From Kitasatospora sp. MAP12-44 (GTDB lineage Bacteria > Actinomycetota > Actinomycetes > Streptomycetales > Streptomycetaceae): a stretch of DNA of 64,000 bases. The number at the start of each line of letters is the position of its first letter. The first letter of the stretch is position 1. The stretch is from assembly GCF_029892095.1 (NCBI RefSeq), contig NZ_JARZAE010000004.1:5518001-5582000 (forward strand), in the 5' to 3' direction. Shown here piece by piece: positions 52,001 to 59,020 of the stretch. The position numbers and the translations under genes are program-made. The notes under the pieces are model-generated. The model did no database searches, was not told the DNA's origin, and was given only the letters and a program-made list of their open reading frames with translations.

Positions 52001-52479
52001 AGTACCTCGCGCCGGACGCTGCCGTCCCCTTCGGTTTCGGTTTCGGTGAAGACGGTTCGCAGTCCCTCGTTGCGTGCGACGGTCCGGTCGACCGCCGTGC
52101 GGAAGGTGGCGAGGTCCAGCTCCCCCCGCTCGACGAAGGCGGTGAAGACCAGGTTGTACGGAGAGCCGCCGGTGATGCTCTCGATCAGCCACATGCCCCG
52201 CTGGGTGTGCGAGAGCCCGTTCAGCTCCTGCGCCTGTTCCTGTTCCTGTTCCGTTGCGGGCTTTTCGACGGCCCGCGCCAGGCTCAGCGCGGTCGCCAGC
52301 GACTCGCCGCCCAGCAGGGCCCTCAGTGGAATCGTCAGGCCCAGCTGCTCCTTGGCCATCGCGTCCAGTCGCATGGCCCGCAGGGAATCGCCGCCGAGCT
52401 CGATGAAGCTCCGCGTTCCGAAACTCGTAGTGTCCGCATCCGTGCCCAGAATGGCGGAAGCGAGATCATCAAGCGTCAT
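49048..52479 (-). CDS. NRPS protein PCP-C-A-PCP
   Basis: The 1143-residue protein begins with a carrier domain (SFIELGGDSLRAMR), then condensation (~85-530; HHMVLDGWS), adenylation (~545-1040; FTSGSTGEPKGVSV, NGYGPTENTTF, YRTGDVVR, NGKVDRKAL) and a second carrier domain (FFVSGGTSLGAVQL). Pocket residues read by eye are D A L W L G G T F K, close to known valine codes. ATG 52479 has GGAG at good spacing; the frame also offers TTG 52494. It is coupled to the KS-AT-ACP-TE gene downstream, so chain transfer from NRPS to PKS is expected. Confidence 0.94.
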   Translation of the reverse strand: MTLDDLASAILGTDADTTSFGTRSFIELGGDSLRAMRLDAMAKEQLGLTIPLRALLGGESLATALSLARAVEKPATEQEQEQAQELNGLSHTQRGMWLIESITGGSPYNLVFTAFVERGELDLATFRTAVDRTVARNEGLRTVFTETETEGDGSVRREVLAAHSAEFDCFTHDGDPADFEEHVRRTTDEQSRRPFDLKAAPAVRFLHFAHPSGRQAVVLTAHHMVLDGWSVGLALKEVFAHYEELAGGAPTAFGPGVALSALIRSQEEQRAAGLWDQQAEFWAGQLAAVPTVLELPADRQRPPVQDAAGARAPLDLGGAASAAVGERARELGITPYALLLGAFGLTLSRTTGARSLLVGVPLLGRGTAELADLVGVAGNLVPVRIDVDDDKTAAEYLRSVQRSLTLSIDAGQLPFEELVARLGLERSIGCHPLVQVCFGMHDQLVPQRLTTRTLDVRIEEGHGGGAQFDLTLLVGQSEPSLAGHLEYATAVWNEAEAAGFIADFRAAAEQLAGSADLALEEVRCLSEERRAQLAAINAVREEFPATSLDKLFRDAAQSFPDAVAVRDGSVELTYAQLASAAAEQARLLAEAGVRPGDTVLIGVERSIAEAVAILGILTAGAAYVGVDLNLPVAHTRLIVAKAAPTAALVVPEAAGHQALQGVATVGIWDASWTPERDESAQLPKADQARQAYVAFTSGSTGEPKGVSVPHRAVIRLVHEAGFVRTGPGETMLRLSPLAFDASTLEVWGALLTGATLEVYPADALPSPTELGAFLLEREVTVAWLTAGLFRLVEEFAPASLGGLKQLLTGGDVVPHDHAARALARHPGLVITNGYGPTENTTFTTTHTVRRPEDVSGPLPIGTPVPGTRVYVLDERGRQVPPGAVGELYTGGEGLADGYVGDEAETARRFGHFSADVQERLYRTGDVVRLDTRGRLGYLGRSDDQVKLRGYRIELSAISDALKSHPQVKDSVVVVTGDNSAEKRLVAAVVLAPDAGIGTGELRDLLSGTLPSYMVPPLWALVESIPLTPNGKVDRKALAAAAGPAGQSAPAASAAAQSAAEDALARISALFTEAIERTGTRSGGEAQQIGADTDFFVSGGTSLGAVQLIRLVKEQHGVTLKLRDLLLTPTPTGVLQLVRKAGHK

Positions 52480-52530
52480 TGGGTCATTCTCCAAGGGGGA
52501 AAGGGGAGTTGGCCGCAGTCCGCAGTCGGG

Positions 52531-54219
52531 TCAGCCCTGGCTTGTGGCCCGCGCCGCGCCGAGCAGGCGGTCGCGGGCGCTGGTGGTGGAACGGGACGTG
52601 GCGGCGCCGGCCTGGGTGGCGAGCAGTTCGGCGTGCCCGCGGACCGTTCCCGCACGGAACATGTCCATCGTCTTGATGGCCCGCCCCGAGGCCTGGGTCA
52701 TCCGCTCGACGAGCACGATGAGGAGCAGCGAGTCGCCGCCGACGTCGAAGAAGCTGACGTCATCGGCGACTTCATCCGCCTTGAGGACCTCCAGCCACAG
52801 TGAGCGGACGAGTTCGAGGCGCGCCTCGGGGGTGGAGAGGTCTACGTCGGTGGTGGACGAGTCGATCACGGTTTCCTCCGGGAATTGGGAGAGTGCGATA
52901 GCGCTTCGCCGCAGATCCGCAAGGAATCCGCTGACGGCGTCCTGGTCGTACAGAGCCTTTGTGTAGTCGACGGAGAGCTCCAGCCGGCTGCGGCCGGCCT
53001 CCTCGGCCAGGCAGACGAACAGGCCGAGGTCGTATTTCATGTGCAGCGAGGGCAGCGGCTGGAGCCGGCCGGTCACGCCCGGGGCCAGTTCCATGTCCTG
53101 CGGGACCTCGGCCATGTTGACGAGCACCGCCGACAGCGGCGGCCAGATGACGTCGCGCTCCGGCTTGAGGGCGGCCGTCACGGCGTCCAGCGGGACGTCA
53201 CCGTCGATGAAGGCTTCCATCGCCCCGAAGCGGGCGGTTCGCAGCAGCTCGCGCCAGGTGGTGGTGTCGTCGAGCGCCACCCGGATCATCACGGTGTTCA
53301 TGAACATCCCGATCGCCTCGGCGACGGCTGGATCGTCCCGGCCCGGCCAGCCGAAGGCGAAGAGGAAGTCCCGCTGACCGCCGGTGCGCGCGAGCGTCCC
53401 GGCGAGCAGGGCGACCCCGGTCATGAACGGCGTGCAGCCCTCCGCTCCGGCCGCCGCCAGCAGCGCCTCGGTCAACTCCTCGTCGAACCGCGCCACTTGG
53501 CTGGCTCCGGCCAGTGAGGTGTCGCCGGTCTCCCGCCGGAAGGGCACCTCGACCTCGATCGGCGCGCCGCGCAGCCGCTCCACGGCGTCCGGCAGGCGCT
53601 CGTCGAGCTCGTCCGCCGCCAGCATGGTGACCACCTCGCTGGGGTGCGGCGGCGAGCTGAGCACGGGCTCCGACCCGGCCGCCAACGCCCGGTACACCGT
53701 GGCGACTTCAGCCATCAGCAGGCTGCGCGACCAGCCGTCGCAGACGATGTGGTGCACGGTCAGGACGAGCAGCGTGCTGCCCTCGCCGATCCGGATCACC
53801 TCGGCCCGGGCCGGCGGCTCGTCCCCGAGCTGGAACGGCGTGTAGCACAACACGTCGACCAGCCGCGTCAGTTCCTCCGCCGACCAGCCCTCCGCCGCCG
53901 CGTCGATGAACCCGGCCTCGGCCGGCGACTCGTCGGTCCGGTACTCGATCCTCCTGTGCCGCACGTCCAGCCGGAACCGTGAGCGCAGCGCCGGATGCCG
54001 GTCGAGGACGCGCTGAACCGCCGAGACGAGCAGGCCGTGGTCGACCGGACCCGTGAATTCCATGACGGTCGGAACAAGGCTGGTGGGGCGCAGGTGCTCG
54101 ATCTGGTCGAGAACCCACAGCCCTTTCTGCGCCGGATTTGCTTCGTACCACACCGTGGCGGACGTGCTCGTGGCGGACGTGCTCTGTGAAGTGCTCGATG
54201 AAGTGCTCTGGGCAGACAA
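52531..54219 (-). CDS. NRPS protein C-PCP
   Basis: The 562-residue protein has a condensation domain (~25-450; TVHHIVCDGWSRSL, with conserved FGWPGRDDPAVAEAIGMFMN) and a carrier domain (~470-540; FFDVGGDSLLLIVL). There is no adenylation domain, so its carrier must be loaded by another A domain, or the protein acts as a condensing bridge. The first in-frame start is TTG 54219 with AAAGG 7 nt upstream; no ATG occurs for ~50 codons. The N-terminus is a Ser/Thr repeat (STSATSTSAT) encoded by a tandem DNA duplication. It precedes the PCP-C-A-PCP gene by ~50 bp. Confidence 0.92.
   Translation of the reverse strand: MSAQSTSSSTSQSTSATSTSATVWYEANPAQKGLWVLDQIEHLRPTSLVPTVMEFTGPVDHGLLVSAVQRVLDRHPALRSRFRLDVRHRRIEYRTDESPAEAGFIDAAAEGWSAEELTRLVDVLCYTPFQLGDEPPARAEVIRIGEGSTLLVLTVHHIVCDGWSRSLLMAEVATVYRALAAGSEPVLSSPPHPSEVVTMLAADELDERLPDAVERLRGAPIEVEVPFRRETGDTSLAGASQVARFDEELTEALLAAAGAEGCTPFMTGVALLAGTLARTGGQRDFLFAFGWPGRDDPAVAEAIGMFMNTVMIRVALDDTTTWRELLRTARFGAMEAFIDGDVPLDAVTAALKPERDVIWPPLSAVLVNMAEVPQDMELAPGVTGRLQPLPSLHMKYDLGLFVCLAEEAGRSRLELSVDYTKALYDQDAVSGFLADLRRSAIALSQFPEETVIDSSTTDVDLSTPEARLELVRSLWLEVLKADEVADDVSFFDVGGDSLLLIVLVERMTQASGRAIKTMDMFRAGTVRGHAELLATQAGAATSRSTTSARDRLLGAARATSQG
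54155..54184. repeat. 15-bp tandem duplication in the C-PCP N-terminus
   Basis: GTGGCGGACGTGCTC occurs twice head to tail. It is followed by related 12-bp units (GTGCTCTGTGAA, GTGCTCGATGAA), together encoding the low-complexity Ser/Thr leader. Confidence 0.9.
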
Positions 54220-54248
54220 TGCGGAACCTTTCGGGCGAGCAGACAGCC

Positions 54249-55469
54249 CTACCGACGGCGTCGCGCCGTGATGGGCACATGCTTGTAACCGGAAGCGAAA
54301 TTCGAGATCAGCCGTTCCGGCTTGCCGGCCAGTCGGAAATCCTCATAGCGGCCCAGCAGCTCCTCGAAAAGGATGCCGATGGTGACCCGGGCGACGCTGT
54401 GCCCGACGCAGTAATGCGGACCGATTCCGAAGGCGAGGTGCTTGTTCGGCTTCCGGCGGATATCGAAGGTGTGGCTGTCCTCGAATACTTCCTCGTCACG
54501 GTTGGCGGCGCCGAGCCAGGCGACCACCGCGTCTCCGGCGGATATCCGCGTGCCGCGCACCTCGGTGTCCCGGGTGGCATAGCGCAGCACGTGGTTGACC
54601 GGGGAGGCCCAGCGCAGCGCCTCCTCATAGGCGGTGGTGTTGACCTCCGGATGCGCCGCCCAGTCGGCCAGCACCTCGGTTTCGGCGAATTCGGCCATCA
54701 CAAAGGTCGGGGCGTGCGGCGTGGTGACATTCGCGCCGAGCAGCAGGCTGTAGCAGTTCGCGACGATCTCGCTGGCGGACATCAGCCGGCCCTCGAAGCG
54801 GGTGGAGATCAGCACGCTGAGCAGATCGTCGCCGAGGTTGTCCCGGCGGTGGCGCATGAGGTCCTGGAAGTACCCGAAGAGCTCCCGGTGGGCCGACTTG
54901 AGCGTCGCCTCCTTGTCGCCCTCGTCCTGGAACTCCGGATCGTCGGCGGCGATGCACACGGTCGTGAGGCGGCTGAGCCAGGCCCAGTCCTCCTGCGGCA
55001 GTCCCATCATCGTGCCGGTGACCGACATCGGCAGCGCCAGCATGGCGGAGCCGAAGTCGAAGACCCCGCCGTCACCGAGCGGTTCGAGCAGGTCGAGGAC
55101 CTTGGGCCGGATCGTCTCGCGCTGGCGGTCCACGGCCTTGACGGCCAAGGCCTTCTTCAACCGCGCCTGCCGCTCGGTGTGCCGCGGCGGGTCCGTGACG
55201 GCCAACTGCTGGCCGCCGGCCGGGTCGTCGGTGCCGAGGAGGTCGAGCAGGGTGCCCCGCTCGGAGGTGAACGTGTCGGTGTCACGCAGGACCAGATCGG
55301 TGTCCGCGTACTTGACCACGGACCAGAATCCACGCGCCTCGTCCACCTGGTCCCAGCTGAGGCCGTCCATCTCGCGCAGTTGGCGCCAGATTTCGTAGGT
55401 ATTGCCGTCGCTGTAGAGGGTCGGGTCAATGAGGTCGGCCGATCCCATGTCAATCGGACATCCGGACAT
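54249..55469 (-). CDS. Cytochrome P450 with GANVTT I-helix
   Basis: The 406-residue P450 has EEALRW (ExxR) and FGIGPHYCVGHSVAR (heme Cys). The I-helix reads LLLGANVTTPHAP, with Val at the usual acidic position. It is the first gene of the minus-strand biosynthetic run; the next gene starts 30 nt after its stop. The start codon is ATG 55469; an internal ATG seven codons later is possible, and neither has a clear ribosome-binding sequence. A role in oxidising a carrier-bound or released intermediate is likely. The divergent spacer should hold the promoter of the whole run. Confidence 0.92.
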   Translation of the reverse strand: MSGCPIDMGSADLIDPTLYSDGNTYEIWRQLREMDGLSWDQVDEARGFWSVVKYADTDLVLRDTDTFTSERGTLLDLLGTDDPAGGQQLAVTDPPRHTERQARLKKALAVKAVDRQRETIRPKVLDLLEPLGDGGVFDFGSAMLALPMSVTGTMMGLPQEDWAWLSRLTTVCIAADDPEFQDEGDKEATLKSAHRELFGYFQDLMRHRRDNLGDDLLSVLISTRFEGRLMSASEIVANCYSLLLGANVTTPHAPTFVMAEFAETEVLADWAAHPEVNTTAYEEALRWASPVNHVLRYATRDTEVRGTRISAGDAVVAWLGAANRDEEVFEDSHTFDIRRKPNKHLAFGIGPHYCVGHSVARVTIGILFEELLGRYEDFRLAGKPERLISNFASGYKHVPITARRRR

Positions 55470-55756
55470 ACGAGTATCGTTGGTGGAGATGACCGATTCC
55501 CTTCACTAAGGCGTCGCATCGCGAAATGGACAACACGGGACGATCCGTCAGTGCCCCGTGCTCGCAGCATGGTTGGACTCTACGGTCGGCCGGACCGGTC
55601 GGCGCCGTGGCTGGCAGGTAGATGCCAACCGGTGCTCCCGCAGATCGCAGCCAATAGCATGGGAACCGGCAGCCCGTGACCAACGGTTCGCGCTTCGAAC
55701 TTCGAACTTCGAACGGCCCCGGGGAACGCTGAATCCGACGTGAGCGGAGACTTCCT
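55470..55756. promoter_or_regulatory. Divergent spacer of the NRPS-PKS cluster
   Basis: About 290 bp between the first minus-strand gene (P450) and the first plus-strand ORF. It presumably holds the promoters of both transcripts. It has lower GC than its surroundings in places and contains three tandem TTCGAAC heptamers. No ORF is convincing here. Confidence 0.4.
55694..55714. repeat. Three tandem TTCGAAC heptamers
   Basis: TTCGAAC is repeated three times without spacing. Each unit contains the palindrome TTCGAA. Placement in the divergent promoter region makes a regulator-binding role possible, but none is shown. Confidence 0.85.
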
Positions 55757-55933
55757 GTGAACCACGACGACCTTGCCGGGGAACAGAAGGAGACATTCCG
55801 GGGGCAGCCGCCCCGGATGGAGACGTACGAGCGCCCTGCCGCGCGTACCGCCTTCCATTTCCACCACACGTCCGGTCACAGCCCCGACGGCGAGGGATGC
55901 GGTGTCAACGACCCGATCTCCCGTGGGCTCTGA
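55757..55933 (+). CDS. 58-residue ORF at the head of the plus-strand cluster genes
   Basis: A GTG start with GCGGAG about 9 nt upstream opens a 58-codon frame with strong G/C bias at third positions (about 84% by count). It begins MNHDDLAGEQKETFRG and has a His-rich middle (TAFHFHHTSGHSP) followed by DGEGCGVNDPISRGL. There is no membrane segment. It precedes the unknown 160-residue gene by 71 bp. It could be a small accessory protein, a peptide precursor or a leader; I do not recognise it. Confidence 0.45.
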   Translation: MNHDDLAGEQKETFRGQPPRMETYERPAARTAFHFHHTSGHSPDGEGCGVNDPISRGL

Positions 55934-56004
55934 GCGGATCATCGATCCCACGCGAATCCCACTCGAATCACCCTCAGTCAGATCACCCTCAGGAGCAAAG
56001 TGCG

Positions 56005-56487
56005 ATGGCTGTCCAGGACGAACTCTTGGAGACCGCCGAAGCGGCCGTTGTCGACCCCTTCTCGCTCTACCGGATCGCGGTGGGCCACACGCCGAAGGGA
56101 GTGGCCCTGCGCGAGTCGGCACGGTCGGGCAGGACCCGTCTGGTCACGCCGGCCCTGACGTTCACGGTGGCCTGCGCCATGCGCAACTGCTGGGACGAGG
56201 AGTGCGAGCAGGACCACCAGTTCGGCACGGGCGCCCCGATCGGGAAGCTCCACGAACTCGGGGGAGTGGAGGTCGTCGACCTGACCGCGGCGCAGATGGT
56301 CTCCGTCGGGCAGCTGTACGCGGGCTGCTCGGACCGCCGGGTGGTGGGCGCCGAGGTGCTGGCGGCCTGCCAGTCCGTCCTGCTCGCCAAGTCGCTGAGC
56401 CTGCCGCTCATTTCGGCGGCACGGGCCTCGTACTGCTACACGGCGCTCGCCGCCGCCGGCGCGAGCTGCCGGATCGATCTGATCTGA
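56005..56487 (+). CDS. Unknown 160-residue protein in the NRPS-PKS cluster
   Basis: From ATG 56005 (AGGAG 10 nt upstream) the protein reads MAVQDELLETAEAAVVDPFS, and later TLTFTVAC-like CAMRNCWDEECEQDHQ and GAEVLAACQSVLLAKSLSLP. The alternation of strands and helices loosely recalls a PIN-like or VapC-like fold, but the acidic residues do not line up well and I would not assign it. Four Cys residues cluster at residues ~53-65. It sits between the 58-residue ORF and the ferredoxin gene, on the plus-strand arm of the cluster. Confidence 0.7.
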   Translation: MAVQDELLETAEAAVVDPFSLYRIAVGHTPKGVALRESARSGRTRLVTPALTFTVACAMRNCWDEECEQDHQFGTGAPIGKLHELGGVEVVDLTAAQMVSVGQLYAGCSDRRVVGAEVLAACQSVLLAKSLSLPLISAARASYCYTALAAAGASCRIDLI

Positions 56488-56508
56488 CGCCACTGACGTC
56501 TCGCCAAC

Positions 56509-56535
56509 CTGATACTCCTGATACTCCTGGTACTC
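56509..56535. repeat. 9-bp tandem repeat, three units
   Basis: CTGATACTC, CTGATACTC and CTGGTACTC follow each other in the spacer before the ferredoxin gene. Confidence 0.85.
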
Positions 56536-56554
56536 CGGACAAGGAACAGCTCCT

Positions 56555-56878
56555 GTGACCTATGTAATCGCTCAGCCCTGCGCGGACATCAAGGACAAGG
56601 CCTGCATCGAGGAGTGCCCGGTCGACTGCATCTACGAGGGCGAGCGGTCCCTGTACATCCACCCGGACGAATGCGTCGACTGCGGTGCCTGCGAGCCGGT
56701 CTGCCCGGTCGAGGCCATCTTCTACGAGGACGACACCCCGGAGGAGTGGAAGGACTACCGCGAGGCGAACGCCGACTTCTTCGAGGAACTCGGCTCTCCC
56801 GGTGGCGCCTCGAAGCTGGGCCTGATCGAGCGGGACCACCCGCTCATCGCGGCGCTGCCCGTGCAGACGAACGCCTGA
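56555..56878 (+). CDS. fdxA: 7Fe/8Fe-type ferredoxin (FdxA-like)
   Basis: The 107-residue protein is a bacterial two-cluster ferredoxin: YVIAQPCADIKDKACIEECP, VDCIYEG and then ECVDCGACEPVCPVEAI, with a C-terminal extension typical of the ~105-residue actinobacterial FdxA form. It transfers electrons in the cytoplasm. Placement inside the NRPS-PKS cluster, which has two P450 genes and no other redox partner, makes it their likely electron donor. The start is GTG 56555 with AAGGAA upstream. Confidence 0.93.
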   Translation: MTYVIAQPCADIKDKACIEECPVDCIYEGERSLYIHPDECVDCGACEPVCPVEAIFYEDDTPEEWKDYREANADFFEELGSPGGASKLGLIERDHPLIAALPVQTNA

Positions 56879-56897
56879 CGGGACGGGACGGCCGACG

Positions 56898-57650
56898 ATG
56901 CCTAGGCCCTCACAGTGGCTCAAGTACCTGAGCCCATCCGACTCTCAAGCTGGTCCCATGCTCCAGGTCGTGTGCTTCCCGCACTCGGGAGGAGCGGCGG
57001 GCGTCTACCGCCCGCTGGCGGCCGAACTGGCCGGTGACGCGCGGGTCGTCGCCGTGCAGTACCCGGGGCGCCAGGACCGGCACGAGGAGCCGGTCATCAC
57101 CAGCCTCCACGAGCTGGCCGACCGCATCACCGAGGAGCTCCGGGCGGCGCCGGCTGATCTGCCGCGCGTCCTCCTCGGGCACAGCATGGGCGCGATGCTC
57201 GCCTACGAGGTGGCCCAACGACTGGGCAGCGATGGGCTGTTGGCGCTGATCGCGTCGGGCCGCCCGGCCCCCTCGCGGGTCCGGCTCACCACGTCCTACC
57301 TGCTGGACGATGAGGCCCTGGCGCAGCAGGTGGTCTGGCTCGGCGGTACGGCCGCCGAGCTGCTCGACCACCCCGACATGCGCGCGCTGCTGCTGCCGCT
57401 GATCCGCGGCGACTACCAGGCCAGCGAGACCTACCGCCCGCGCGGTGACCGGCCGTTGAGCTGCCCCCTGGTCGCACTCGGCGGTGACGCGGACCCGGTC
57501 GCACTGATCGGCGACCTGGCCGCCTGGTCCGAGCACACCACCGGACCCTTCCGCCTGGAGCTGCTCGCGGGCGGCCACTTCTACCTGCAGGACCACTGGC
57601 CGGCCGTCGCGGACCTCGTCCGCTCCACAATGCTCGTGCCAGAGAGCTGA
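56898..57650 (+). CDS. Type II thioesterase
   Basis: The 250-residue protein is a stand-alone editing thioesterase of NRPS/PKS systems. It has VVCFPHSGGAAGVYRPLA, the nucleophile motif LLGHSMGAMLAYEVA, GGDADPVA (Asp) and LAGGHFYLQDH (His). It removes misprimed or stalled acyl groups from carrier domains. It starts 19 nt after the ferredoxin gene, so the two are probably cotranscribed. The N-terminus WLKYLSPSDSQAGP fits the family, supporting the ATG at 56898. Confidence 0.93.
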   Translation: MPRPSQWLKYLSPSDSQAGPMLQVVCFPHSGGAAGVYRPLAAELAGDARVVAVQYPGRQDRHEEPVITSLHELADRITEELRAAPADLPRVLLGHSMGAMLAYEVAQRLGSDGLLALIASGRPAPSRVRLTTSYLLDDEALAQQVVWLGGTAAELLDHPDMRALLLPLIRGDYQASETYRPRGDRPLSCPLVALGGDADPVALIGDLAAWSEHTTGPFRLELLAGGHFYLQDHWPAVADLVRSTMLVPES

Positions 57651-57651
57651 G

Positions 57652-57679
57652 TTGCTCCTATTTTTGGATCACTTATGAT
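57652..57679 (+). promoter_or_regulatory. Promoter for the epoxide hydrolase gene
   Basis: TTGCTC (57652-57657) and TATGAT (57674-57679) are 16 bp apart. The -10-like box ends 7 nt before ATG 57687, and no Shine-Dalgarno sequence precedes that ATG, so a leaderless message is likely. Confidence 0.5.
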
Positions 57680-57686
57680 GCGCCCT

Positions 57687-58856
57687 ATGATTCCTGAAGG
57701 GAACGTCGAGCCGTTCCGGGTCCATTTCCCCCAAGCCGATCTGGACGACCTCCACGAACGTCTGGACCGGACCCGCTGGCCGGAGGAGATCCCCGGTGCG
57801 GGCTGGATGTACGGCGTCCCGGGTGAATACCTGCGAGAACTGGCGCGGTACTGGCGCCACGAGTACGACTGGCGCAGCGCCGAGTCCGCGCTCAACGAAT
57901 GGCCGCAGTTCACCACGGAGATCGACGGCGCGAACATCCACTTCGCGCACATCCGGTCTCCGGAGCCCGACGCGACCCCGCTGCTGATGACCCATGGGTG
58001 GCCGGGCTCGGTCGTCGAGTTCGCCAGGGTCGCCGGCCCGCTCACCAACCCGGCCGCCCACGGCGGCGACCCGTCGGACGCCTTCCACCTGGTACTGCCG
58101 AGCATCCCCGGCTTCGGACTGTCCGGGCCGACGCGGGAGACGGGGTGGGAGTTCCGCCGGGTCGCGGCCGCGTTCGCCGAGCTGATGAACCGACTGGGCT
58201 ACGAGCGCTACGGGGTCCAGGGGGGCGACTGGGGCGCGGCCATCTCGCGCGAGCTCGGCCGCACCCGGTCCGAGGTCCTCGGCGTCCACCTCAACCTGAT
58301 CCCGAACGCCTGCATGACGCACGAGCCGACACCGGCCGAGCTGTCTGCTCTCTCCCCGGTGGAGGGCAAGCGCTGCCAGGAGTCCTGGGAGAGCTTCCGG
58401 GAGTGGACCCGCGACAAGCAGGGCTACGCGGACATCCAGGCCACCCGCCCGCAGACCCTGGCCTACGGCCTGACCGACTCACCCGTCGGCCAACTCGCCT
58501 GGATCGCCGAGAAGTTCGACGAGTGGACGGACTCGCCCGTCGATCGCGACCTGCTGCTCACCAACGTGATGCTGTACTGGCTGACCCGCACGGCCGGCTC
58601 ATCCGCCCGCCTCTACTACGAGCGGGCCCACGCCGACTACTGGGGCACCCCACCCGAGCCATCCACCGCCCCCACCGCCCTGGCCCACTTCCCCCACGAG
58701 AACTTCGTCCTCCTGCGCCACCTCGCCGAGCAGACGAACAACATCGTGCAGTGGACCGAATACGACCAAGGCGGCCACTTCGCAGCCATGGAGCAGCCCG
58801 CCCTCCTGGTATCCGACATCCGCACGTTCTTCCACTCCCTTAGCGATGCCTGCTGA
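57687..58856 (+). CDS. Epoxide hydrolase (EHN-type, alpha/beta hydrolase)
   Basis: The 389-residue protein has the N-terminal lid of microsomal-type epoxide hydrolases (PFRVHFPQADLDDLHERLDR; WRSAESALNEWPQF). HGWPGS is the oxyanion motif, GGDWGAAISRELG carries the nucleophile Asp, and GGHFAAMEQP carries the catalytic His. It opens epoxides to diols. ATG 57675 and 57678 are also in frame, but ATG 57687 suits a leaderless start. As the last gene on the plus-strand side it may modify an epoxide intermediate or detoxify an epoxide product; it may also be a neighbour unrelated to the cluster. Confidence 0.9.
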   Translation: MIPEGNVEPFRVHFPQADLDDLHERLDRTRWPEEIPGAGWMYGVPGEYLRELARYWRHEYDWRSAESALNEWPQFTTEIDGANIHFAHIRSPEPDATPLLMTHGWPGSVVEFARVAGPLTNPAAHGGDPSDAFHLVLPSIPGFGLSGPTRETGWEFRRVAAAFAELMNRLGYERYGVQGGDWGAAISRELGRTRSEVLGVHLNLIPNACMTHEPTPAELSALSPVEGKRCQESWESFREWTRDKQGYADIQATRPQTLAYGLTDSPVGQLAWIAEKFDEWTDSPVDRDLLLTNVMLYWLTRTAGSSARLYYERAHADYWGTPPEPSTAPTALAHFPHENFVLLRHLAEQTNNIVQWTEYDQGGHFAAMEQPALLVSDIRTFFHSLSDAC

Positions 58857-59020
58857 ACAACCAGCGCCGCAATTTCCATTGGGGGCTGACCAGGCCGGTC
58901 TTGAGCAGCCAGGTGCGGCCGCTTGAGAGAAGCCCCGACGGTCAGTCCCTCTCGCTAGAGTGGACGTGGTCGGCAGGAGCTCGCGGCGAAGCTGCTGGCT
59001 GCAGCGCAGTAGGAGGAGCC

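Noticed and set aside
55470..55869. Minus-strand open frame in the divergent spacer of the NRPS-PKS cluster
   Set aside because: Poor third-position bias, no start with a ribosome-binding sequence, and it overlaps the better-supported 58-residue plus-strand ORF.
56005..56487. Calling the unknown cluster protein a VapC-type PIN toxin
   Set aside because: The strand/helix pattern is loosely similar, but the conserved acidic residues do not align and no antitoxin partner is seen.
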